This document shows positions 12,292 through 24,200 of a stretch of DNA of 64,000 nucleotides, in pieces. The translations under genes were made by a program, and so were the position numbers. The notes below the pieces were generated by a model, which saw nothing but the letters and a program-made list of their open reading frames with translations, was not told the origin of the DNA and made no database searches. This DNA is from Membranipora membranacea (taxonomy: Eukaryota; Bryozoa; Gymnolaemata; Cheilostomatida; Membraniporidae): positions 30,974,162 to 31,038,161 of the forward strand of contig OU612067.1 of assembly GCA_914767715.1 (NCBI GenBank), read 5' to 3'. The first letter of the stretch is position 1; every line of letters begins with the position of its first letter.

Positions 12292-15200
12292 GTGAGTAGT
12301 TGTGTCCCAAATAATCATTGGTCAATATTACGATTATAACTGTAGCAGTTCTTCGAAGCTATAGTCCAGGTCAAGTTTGAACTTCTACTAGATGACATAG
12401 TTAGATGTCAATAGGCCGAAAGCAATGGGGTAAGTCTGCATTGAAAAGTGAGTAGGAAGTGGGAAGTAGGAAGTGGGAAGTAGGAAGTGAACTGGACGGG
12501 TGATGATTACAAAGGTCGGTATTTGTCATCAGTTAGTCCTCAATAAGCTCATCACATCTCAATTTTTTCCTTATTTATTGGAGTTGGTTAAGTTTGGAGT
12601 GGTGTAATATTGCTTGTCAGTTCAGTCTAGTTGTATGAGGATAGGCAAACCAGTAATCAAATGGTTATGATGAAATATAAATGTATATTGCCACGAGGCG
12701 GGTGGCTCTCTCATAAGATAAATTCAGAGATAAATTTACGGTACCAGATAATAAACACTGAATGTAATCTTTTCTGGATATTGGAAATAGATGATGTGTC
12801 ATCAAATAGTTGAACTGAAATATTGTAGAAAAACCTGCATAGAATGTATATCAGTAACTTGCTGATAAGACTCACAGCACACCAGATAATGCTGGGTGAC
12901 TTCAATGCCGATGATTTTGAGCAAAGTGACAGTGGCTATTTGCTCATAGTAATTGAAAGACCTTTCAGAATAATACCACAATGCAACTTTGTCCTAGCCA
13001 AGTTCTATGCTATTAAGATTCATTACAGGAATAGTCTTCAACATGCCTTGACTGGTTGCACTGTTCTTAGAGTGTCTAGATTTCAAAGTCATCTTCATCA
13101 TCATCATAGGCTGCAGCTTCTTTATGGGATTGGTGATAGTCATTGTGACTCATTCTCAGGACTGCATCTCGCATCGCAGCTTCACTCTCATAAACATGGT
13201 CGAGTACTTCATCTATCTCATGTTTACTAAATCCGCGTGTTAAGGCGTAATTGGTGAAACTTTCCTTCAATTTTTGCACATAATCATGCTTAGTTACCGA
13301 GTCTATGAAGAAGTGGCCTTTTTTATCTATGACATACTGACAATGAGGGTGGTGTGTGGCATGCTCTATCCACGGATCCTCGTTAATATTCCAGCCTTCT
13401 ACGTATCCAAGGCAGGTAAAACATTGAACTTTGTCAGCTTGACCGGTGTAGAAGAAACCTGCCGGGACCAGATCTTGTGGCTGTTTGTGATTGGTCTGCG
13501 GCCATGTAGAGAATGTCAGCATTCTGTTTGTTTCGTTGTGCATATCCTGAGCGACCTCTTGGACTGGTTCTATTGGAACAAATGAATCTGTTTCCCACAT
13601 GTCCTATAAAGAAAGGGCTAAAATCAGGAGGAATTACTGAAGTACAAACACTGATGACCATGTTATTTTGATCCAAGTTCGTATCTCACTTTCTCAGGGA
13701 TTGTCTGACCTCTAAGTTTCGAGATAATAATGGGCTCAGCTGGTCATTTAGAAGTTATGACAAATTAGAAGTTGACGACATTCACATGATCTGCTAAGGG
13801 ATGCCTAGGAGTTGTTAAATTCTCAATAGTGGTGAGACTCTTTACTTGGGATGACCATTGACAAGGGCTTCAAGAGTCTTGTGATTGTCCTATGCAATTT
13901 GGAGCCGGCTTTATCAAACACGCAACATTTAAAATACTAACTGTGCCAACCTGTTCACTGTTCTCAACAGTATACTGCAGTCAGGAAGCAAACACAGGAC
14001 CTATGTTACTCATGAGGGAGGCACAACCGCCTGCCCCAGTCGCCGAGAGTGACAGGGTGGTGGCCAACTGAATCACTCCTCTTCTTCTGCTTACTCTTTA
14101 AACTACTCCTAAACCAGACAATTAAGCCTATCTGACAGATTAAGCAATTGATAGTAAGATTATTTTGTTGGTAACTGGTACCTCAAAGTGTTGCCTTCTT
14201 AGTGAGCTCCATCTCACCATGTAGTTTGCTATGCTATACTATGCATAAACCTAAAAAAATCTCAGACAGCTGGTTTGGACTGAGTCTTAATAGCTGTGTG
14301 TTCCATGCAAGCCTTAGACTCTTGCTTTGTTGAGTCCATGATATACTTACAACAGCAAAAACTTACCATAATTCAGTCAAGTCCATCACATGTACGATGT
14401 AAGTTAGCCAAACCAAGCACTCAGGCAGCACAGCAAACTAACACAAACTAGTGAGTTAGTTATTGATTTAAGCACCTAGTCCACTACAGACTACTTATAG
14501 TCATGAATAGCTTTGTAATGATAGAGGAAGTTTCAGTTCATGGAATTAGCAATAGCACACTTGCACAAGCTGACGTCATTTATCAGGGTCATAATAAAAT
14601 AGGGTTAGTGAATTCATTCGGACAGCAGTAGGGTGTTTTGAGGGTTTTTTTATCTTGAGATAGTGATCTAAACTGCATATAAAGAATTCGATAGTCATAT
14701 TATTTACAATAGATATTATGGTGGTTAATAGATTGAAATTAACCAGTACCTAGAATATGTATATATATTGTGTGGAAACACTGTTGCTTACAAATTAAAC
14801 AGTAGATAATGTGTTCGACCTTTATTGCTGATATGTCTTTGGCAGATTATATTATTTTTGATTGAACCATTACTGAATCAGGAACAAAAGTGCCAGAAAA
14901 ATATTCATTCTCCAGTTGATGTCAAAGACTAGGCTTTCATATCCTCACTTTGCAAAAAAAATACAATCATTTAGGTTCATTTACATCATTAATGTAATTA
15001 GCGAAGCGTCTGAGTCAGAACTTTCCTAATGCTATCCCAGACGGACCCAGACAGTCTGGGATTGTGTCATCTTCTGGTTCACATTGACTGGGATGGCTAT
15101 CTGGGATGAATGTTATAATGTGACTGGGATAAGCATCTGGGATGGCATCCTAGTGTCATCTGGGACAATGTGAACCGAGCATTAGAAATAGATTGAAATA

Positions 15201-18200
15201 CAAGCAATATGCTAGGTGGGGTGCTTGGGTAAATTTTGCGTGATATATGATGTATATATGATGTCAAGATACTTAATGGAAGATACGAGATGTCGGGTTG
15301 GGCAGATTATCAATGTCGATCATCATTCAGGTTGCTCAGTTAGCTTCTGGTAGTCGTGCTCGGTCAGATTAAGTACAGCTTGTCTCATTTCTTCTTCATC
15401 TTTGTATATCTCGGCCAGCACTTGTTTAATATCGTAGTCAGAAAACTTTTGCTCTTTAGCAAAGGTTCTGAGTTTATTCTTCAGGGTCACCACATTAGGC
15501 CTATTTAGCACCTGGTCAATGTAGAACTCCCCTTTATTTGTTCTTACATACTCGCAGCCGGGAGACAACCTCGCATGCTCAAACCAAACATCTTCTATAT
15601 GATTCCAGCCCTCGACAAAGATATGACATACGAAGCAGCGCACTTTGTCCCCCACTCCGGTATAACAGAATCCAGCAGGGTAAAGTTCAGCTGGCAGCTT
15701 TTTATTGTCCTTTGGCCATTTTCCAAACGTTCCCAATCTGTTTGTGGGGTCTTCCATTTGACTATCGGTAGGCGGAACAGATGATTGTTTCGGTATGTAG
15801 GCATCAAGATATGAATCTGGGCCAGCAGCGAGACATTTGGGGTTGTTGCGAGCGGCTGCAGAAGTGACAATTTGCTGGCTGGCTTGGCCATCTATTGGAA
15901 TGTTGCCACAGGTGCTGTAATCTTGGAGGAAGGGGCAAGTAATAGAATATTGTCGATGCTGAACTAGAGGGTCATCATTAGCTTCCCAGCACTCAATGAT
16001 AACCTCACAAAATGGACATTTCACTCTATCGTTAGTCTCTATGAAAAATAAACCTGCTGCAGCCATTTTTTCTCCCGAGAGTGTTCCGTGGTGTGGCCAC
16101 CCTGCTGAAAAAGACCTCACACGATTCTTCTCGCATTTCATAGCTACACATTCCCCATCTGAGTCGTGCCTTATGTTTGTGCGACGGCTCATGACTGGCA
16201 ATGCGATCTCACTGATTCGCTGTGACCTAAAATCAAAGAAATTAATATGGTTCACCACTGAGTTGCACACTTCTGATCGCATCACACTACTGAATTAGGT
16301 GGAGCACAATGGGATTTAAGTAATTATTTCCCTAGGCTCAAACAACTCAAAAATTATGGTGAAACTTTACTCATGTAAATTGTACAAGCACACTCCTCTG
16401 TAAAGTGAAGTTAATTATTACGAGATTGTTCTTGGAGGCTTATTTGTGAGCATGCCATAACACTGGTGCCATAACACTGGTGTCCTGTTGATGTAACTTC
16501 CTACTCAGTCACAGCTGGTCTTGATGCTGGCATATCCTAAATTCAGTTTGATTTAAGTAAAAACTGACTTGACGCAATAAGTGGTTAGGCAGACAGTACT
16601 GTTGTATGATTGTATAGGGTCCTGGTATAGGTCTGGGTATACTCACTTATTCACCTGTATATGTGCAGATGTGATCCTTACTCCCTGACTTCAGAGTTTG
16701 GGTGCTGTATAAAATGGAGGCTTGCCAGTTGATATCAACTTCCTGTGACTGCAGGTTGAAAAATGAGTGAAATAGCCTAAGTTATAACTGATCAAATATG
16801 GAAATCCCAGACCCTCAGTATTGAGCAGATGTTAGCCTTCGGTCCTAGAAATAGATGATCTGAAATTGTAGTTTTCCATAGAAAACATGAGAACTATAGG
16901 AATTGGGAAATCATAACAAATAGATCTAAGGCTACTCACAATTGATTGATGGGATTTCCATATAGGTTTGCTCGAGTAGAAGTTTCATCTCATGTTAATG
17001 GGGTGGTAACTCTTATACACAAATTTATCATATTTGAAAATTACTGTTAGCAGGAAAGATGGGAATGGAGGACTTCGAACTGAAGTGTGGCACATGGAAC
17101 TTTCTTTGCCAGAGGCTAGAATTGATGGTTGCAAATATTAGTTGCTTCCCACAGACCAAAGCACTTTTATTTAGATCGTAACTGTAAGGTAATAGCTGGT
17201 TGGCCTTTTTGATAAAATATAGATTCAGTGAGTTTTAGGAATCCGTTTTACTCCCAGACTACATTGTATGAATGTATGGACATGTGTGGTAAAATTCGCT
17301 ATTTTCAATTGATTACGTATTGATATCAAAACAATTTTGTGAATTTAACAGAAAAATCAGGGGCTCTTACAAATCAATTTGCAAAAATATTGTCATTGTT
17401 GATGCCCAGGAATCAAGTAATGCAATACATGTTTGTAGTCACCATAGTAACCATAGTGCCTCGCTCCATATTGGAACTGCCGCTTGTCACTGGGGTTATT
17501 GAAGTTTAAACAAATTTGCCAGTCTTTGGGTGGGCGATACCTCTCCTCCCTTGCCTCTCCTTTATGTTTGTCCTGCTTGAATTGTTAAAGGTACTCTGTT
17601 TTACTGGTCAGATCACGTTTTAGAAAAAAAATCACGCAAAACAGTCATTGTTTAAAGCTGGTGTAAAATTTCAATACAACGGGCCAGCAGCCTTTACAGA
17701 GACAATAAATGTATATCGCCACGAGGCTGGTGGCTCTCTCATAAGATAGATTCAGAGATAAATTTATGGTACCAGATAATAAACACTGAATGTAATCTTT
17801 TCTGGATATTGGAAATGGATGATGTGTCGTCAAATAGTTGAACTGAAATATTGTAGAATAACCTGCATAGAAATGTATATCAGTAACTTGCTGATAAGAC
17901 TCACAGCACATCAGATAATGCTGGGTGACTTCAATGCCGATGATTTTGAGCAAAGTGACAGTGGCTATTTGCCTTAAAAAAATTATTGCTCATAGTACTT
18001 GTGCGACCTTTCGGAATAATACCACTATGCAACTTTGTCCTAGCCAAGTTCTATGCTATTAAGGTTCATTACAGGAATAGTCTTCAACATGCTTTAACTG
18101 GTTGCACTGTTTTTAGAGTGTCTAGATTTCAAAGTTATCTTCATCATAGGCTGCAGCTTCTTTATGGAATTGGTGATAGTCATTGTCACCCATTCTCAGA

Positions 18201-21200
18201 ACTGCATCTCGCATCGCAGCTTCACTCTCATAAACATGGTCGAGTACTTCATCTATCTCATGTTTACTAAATCCGCGTGTTAAGGCGTAATTGGTGAAAC
18301 TTTCCTTCAATTTTTGCACATATTCATGCTTAGTAACTGAGTCTATGAAGAAGTGCCCCTTTTTATCTATAACATACTGACAATGAGGGTGGTGTGTGGC
18401 ATGCTCTATCCACGGATCCTCGTTAATATTCCAGCCTTCTACGTAACCAAGGCAGCTAAAACATTGTACTCTGTCACCTTGACCGGTGTAGAAAAAACCC
18501 GCCGGCACTAGATCTCGTGGCTGTTTGTGATTGGTCTGCGGCCATGAAGCAAAAGTCAGCATTCTGTTTGTCTCGTTTTGCATATCCTTAGCCACCTCCT
18601 GGACTGGTTCAATTGGAACAAATGAATCTGTTTCCCACGTGTCCTATAAAAAGAGAAGAAGTGCTCAAATCAGGAGGAATTACAGAAGTACAAACACTGA
18701 TAAACATACTTTGATCCAAGGTTGTTTCTGAATTTCTCCTCTAAGTATTGGGATACTAATGGGCTTAGCTGGTCAAGCAAAAGTTCAAGACTTTCACATG
18801 ATCCGCCAAGGGTTTACCGGGAGTTGTTGGACCGCAATGTTAGCGCTGTTGAATGAAGTTTAATGCAATTGCAAACCATTAATTCTCAAGAGTGGTGGGA
18901 CTCCTTACTTGCCATGACCACCGCCATGCGCTTGTACAAGTCTTGAGGTTGTCACACACAATATCTACTGCACCAACCTGCTCACATTTCTCAACAGCGA
19001 TGTTTAATGGGAATCAAACATAGGAACTATTACACATGAGGGTGGCACGCCCGCTTCTCTTGCCAAGGGTGACAGGGGACTATACTCTTTTGGCTGACCG
19101 ACTCTTTCTTCCGTTTACTCTCTAAACTACTTCTAAAGAAGACTATTAGGCCTATCTGGTCAGGACAGATTAACCAATAGACTCATGATAGTAAGATCAC
19201 TTTGTATCTCAAAGTGTTGCCTTCCAACTGAGCTTCATCTCACCCTGTAATTTGCTATGCTATTCTGCAAAATAATCTCAGTCAGGTTTGTACTGAGTCT
19301 TAATAGCTGTTTGTTCCATACCAGCCTTTTCTCTAACAGCCTTGCTGAGTCCATACTATACTAACAACAGCAAAAACTTACCATAATACAGTCCAGTCAG
19401 TCACATGTACGATGAAAGTTAGCCAAACCAAGCACTCAGACAGCACAGCAAACTAACACAAACTAGTGAGTTAGTTATTGATTTAAGCACCTAGTCCACT
19501 ACAGACTACTTATAGTCATGAATAGCTTTGTAATGATAGAGGAAGTTTCGGTTCATGGAATTGCAATAGCACACTTGCACAAGCTGACGTCATTTATCAG
19601 GGTCATAATAAGATAGGGTTAGTGAATTCATTCAAACAGCAGTAGGGTGTTTTGAGGGGTATTTTTAATCTTGAGATAGTGATCTAAACTGCATATAAAG
19701 GATTTGATAGTCATATTATTTACAATAGATATTATGGTGGTTAATAGATTGAAATTAACCAGTACCTAGAATATGTATATATATTGTGTGGAAACACTGT
19801 TGCTTACAAATTAAACAGTAGATAATGTGTTTGACCCATTGAATTCCATATCTGGAATAGCATCATTAGCTTTCTTTTGCCAAACAATGGGCTTGCAAAA
19901 ATAGCCAGTCCCTAGTAGCATTCTGGAAAAGCCCAAATCATCGACGTTGAAGGCATTTTAATGCTGTCTGCAGCTCATACTGACTCTCGTGATCTGACTG
20001 GGCATGTAGATCACTGATAAACTAGGCTATCATTACCACAAAGCAGGTGTCGTAAGGCTAAGTATGCATCATGCGTAACTTGAATTTGCGCATGTGCAAG
20101 AACAATGAGTTTAGTTTGGGTTCTGATTGCAACTTTGGAAAGGGGAAATGGGATATCCCCTGCATACACTATCAATCAAAATCAGCTAATACTCACAAGT
20201 GAGGATAACTATTAATAACAAATCCGCATGCTTTGGGGAGTATGTCACCAGAGCAGGTAGCCAATCAGATGGCTTCGGAATTCCGAGACTCAATTTTGCA
20301 GAGATCAGCTCATGCCCAGAGCTGAGCATGCGCAGAATGTCTGCAGTTTTGTAAAGAAGTTGATTTCCCAGGCTATATAAGTCATGCTAGTAGGGACAGC
20401 CAATCAGATCAATTTCAGATGAGCCCCTGTTCTAACTGCATGATGTTATGATACTATTTCCATTCTAAGAAAAGAATTTAATTCTGTGGTTCGACCTTTA
20501 TTGCTGATATGTCTTTGGCAGATTATATTATTTTTGATTGAACCATCACTGAATCAGGAACAAAAGAGCCAGAAAAATATTCATTCTCCAGGTGATGTCA
20601 AAGACTAGGCTTTCATATCCTCACTTTGCAGAAAAAATACAATCATTGTTTATGCCATATAGGCCAGAAGCAGCCTAGCTCTAAGTGCTCTAAAAAAAAA
20701 TGGCACGGACAATTTTTGATGGCAGGAAAAACACAAGTGTTTCTAGGGTAAAAAAGTGTGCTGAATCCAAAAATGAGGGTGTACCCGGTTGTAGCGGTCA
20801 TCGTCAGCGGCAGCGTGGCAGTATATGGCAGCATATCACAAATTTTCAATAAATCGCATTTAGTTAGTAAAGATTGTAATGTTTGTTACAGCCAACAGAG
20901 AACAAGAATATATCTGTTTCTAGGGTAAAAAAGTGTGCTGAATCCAAAAATGAGGGTGTACCCAGTTGTATCAGTCATTGTCAGCGGCAGCATGGGAGCA
21001 AATCCGACTTTTTTTTACAAATTCACTTCTACTAAGTGAAAATTGTGGCATTTGATACAGTCAACGGTCAACAGAGAACAAGATTAATATGCTTCTAGTG
21101 TAAAAAAGTGTGCTGAATCCAAAAATGAGGGTGTTCCCGGTTATAGTGGTCACCATCAGCGGCAGCGTGGCAGTATATGACAGCATATCCCAAATTATTC

Positions 21201-24200
21201 AATAAAGAGCTTTAAGTTAGTGAAGATTTTAGTGTTCGATACAGCCAACAGAGAACGAGAATATAAATGTTTCTAGGGTAAAAAAGGGTGCTGAATTAAC
21301 AAATAAGGGTGTACCCGGTTGTATTGGTCATTGTCAGCGGCAGCGCGGCAGCGCGGCAGCATATGCCACATCTTTTACAAATTCTCATTTAGTTAGTTAA
21401 AATTGTAGTGTTTGATACAGTCAACGGTCAACAGAGAACAAGAATAATATGTTTCTAGAGTAAAAAAGTGTGCTGAATCCAAAAATGAGGGTGTACCTGG
21501 TTGTAGGGGTCATCATCAGCGGCAGCGTGGCAGTATATGGCAGCATATCACAAATTTTCAATAAATCGCATTTAGTTAGTAAAGATTGTAATGTTTGTTA
21601 CAGCCAACAGAGAACAAGAATATATCTGTTTCTAGGGTAAAAAAGTGTGCTGAATCCAAAAATGAGGGTGTACCCAGTTGTATCAGTCATTGTCAGCGGC
21701 AGCATGGGAGCAAATCCGACTTTTTTTTACAAATTCACTTCTACTAAGTGAAAATTGTGGCATTTGATACAGTCAACGGTCAACAGAGAACAAGATTAAT
21801 ATGCTTCTAGTGTAAAAAAGTGTGCTGAATCCAAAAATGAGGGTGTTCCCGGTTATAGTGGTCACCATCAGCGGCAGCGTGGCAGTATATGACAGCATAT
21901 CCCAAATTATTCAATAAAGAGCTTTAAGTTAGTGAAGATTTTAGTGTTCGATACAGCCAACAGAGAACGAGAATATAAATGTTTCTAGGGTAAAAAAGGG
22001 TGCTGAATTAACAAATAAGGGTGTACCCGGTTGTATTGGTCATTGTCAGCGGCAGCGCGGCAGCGCGGCAGCATATGCCACATCTTTTACAAATTCTCAT
22101 TTAGTTAGTTAAAATTGTAGTGTTTGATACAGTCAACGGTCAACAGAGAACAAGAATAATATGTTTCTAGAGTAAAAAAGTGTGCTGAATCCAAAAATGA
22201 GGGTGTACCTGGTTGTAGGGGTCATCATCAGCGGCAGCGTGGCAGTATATGGCAGCATGTCCCAAAATTTTCAACCAAGCGCTTTTAGTTAGTGAATATT
22301 TTAGTGTTTGATACAGCCAACAGAGAACAAGAATATATATGTTTCTAGGGTAAAAAAGGGTGCTGAATTCAAAAATGAGGGTGTACCCAGTTGTATCAGT
22401 CATTGTCAGCGGCAGCATGGGAGCAAATCCGACTTTTTTTTACAAATTCACTTCTACTAAGTGAAAATTGTGGCATTTGATACAGTCAACGGTCAACAGA
22501 GAACAAGATTAATATGCTTCTAGTGTAAAAAAGTGTGCTGAATCCAAAAATGAGGGTGTTCCCGGTTATAGTGGTCACCATCAGCGGCAGCGTGGCAGTA
22601 TATGACAGCATATCCCAAATTATTCAATAAAGAGCTTTAAGTTAGTGAAGATTTTAGTGTTCGATACAGCCAACAGAGAACGAGAATATAAATGTTTCTA
22701 GGGTAAAAAAGGGTGCTGAATTAACAAATAAGGGTGTACCCGGTTGTATCAGTCATTGTCAGCGGCAGCATCTCACAAATTTTTCACAAAATCACTTTTA
22801 GTTAGTGAAAATTGTAGTATTTTTTGTTACAGTCAACAAGAACTTTTATTATTTGGTCACTCATTTTCCTCATCCTCATCATCCTCGTCTCCGCCAGCCT
22901 CCTCCTCCTGCTCATCAAGACTGTTCTCTCTGAAAGCTGTATTTGCAGCTTGCTTCAAAGCAAGTGCTGTTTCGAGCCTAATAATTGAGTCATAGCTGCA
23001 AGAATGACCAAATCCATGAATAAGTTTGGCTAGCAATTTAGACCCAGTCATATGCCTCACTGTTAGGCCGATGGCTAAAGACTTAGGAATAACAGCAGCA
23101 CCTTTGGAGCTTAGCTGTACAATGTCTTGGGCAAAGCTGAGAATTTTTAGGCGAACAGAGGCATCCAAATTATAGTAGGTGTTCCAGTCACAGACCACAT
23201 CAGCATGACCTGTCGTCATAGCTAGAAAATTAAATAGTGGTGGCGGAACAAATTCGACACAGGCCTAAGCGTTAAGGTTGTCTGCAGTAGGTGGCCAGGG
23301 GATCTTGACTTTTTTGGTTTGATCTATATACAAACGGAGTGAAATTGCTGCCTGATTGAGTTGATATTGATTGGATTGGGTTACACTATTGAAAGGGATT
23401 TCCTCATCACATGAGCTGGCAGTGTCGACCTCGCTCAAGAGGCTGGATGTGTTTGTGAGTACTGATGTATCAGTCACTAAATCAGTCAAAACTGCATTGC
23501 TGCTCGTCACTATATCACCATGAGAGGGATCAGAGGCTTGATGAAAACTAAGGCGGCCTTTAAACTCTCTCTTCAGGCGGTAGACAAAAGCTTTTCGGCT
23601 GTAAAAAGATGATATTTTTGTCTTAAAGCACAATACATGTTAGTCCGAGGAAGAAAAAAATTTTGACATAGCTTTTCATATTTTTTTAATTAATCCTAAT
23701 CTAACAAGGCCAAAGTTTGATCAATGCATTTGAGTGTTCTCAAAACCGCATGTTGATAATGCTTGCACAATGCAACTTCAACCTGGGAACCCCAGTCTCG
23801 CAAGATTTTATCGCCCTGATCTCACTGGGAATTCCAGGAAATTGCATTGTGGGATACTAGTATGTATAAATATATATCATAGTCTTACCTGGTCTCATCT
23901 TCTCTGTTATCTCTACGTAGTTTATTATTTAAGCCAAGTAAATCAGATACAGTGTAAGAACCCTTCTCGCGCTCTATCTTTGAGCTAACCAGGTCCTCAA
24001 GGATCTCCTAACTGAAAACTTGACAACAGCTTTGTGTCATTCTTGGCTTCTGCGGCAGGAAGTAAACCCCCTAAATAGAAGGATAATATTTTTGAAAGCT
24101 GGCTCTCTCACTGATATATCATTCGTCTCCAGATAGTTATGATTGATGCAGCTTAGATCATACAACACATGTAATGGAAAAAGTTCCCTCAATTAATCAA

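Larger units (their letters stand above)
12680..17700 (-). repeat. Segmental duplication, copy 1 (genes A and B)
   Basis: From the segment beginning GCCACGAGGC..TGGCTCTCTCATAAG (about 12690) this block matches the DNA from 17708 onward through both genes, their introns and flanks. Its right part (B gene to about 17700) matches 28140-30490. It lacks the two large insertions of copy 2, at 14813-14820 and about 14966, so it keeps the empty sites, but it has a MITE fragment at 15023-15182 that copy 2 lacks. Confidence 0.9.

Noticed and set aside
13274-13585. 103-residue plus-strand open frame
   Set aside because: Shadow of BIR gene A on the other strand.
13930-14060. tRNA-like B box in the common flank of genes A and A'
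   Set aside because: Only a loose match to a B box and no A box in either copy.
16193-16285. Extension of gene B's frame by 31 codons upstream
   Set aside because: The stretch contains a good acceptor (GATTTTAG at 16227) and the paralogues start at MSR, so the upstream part is intron.
20727-22830. Possible CRISPR array from regular repeats
   Set aside because: Repeats are about 178 bp and contiguous, with no unique spacers, in a eukaryotic genome; it is a satellite.
22857-23219. Stand-alone 120-residue gene
   Set aside because: It is the second half of a longer exon, interrupted by a TAG at 23265-23267.
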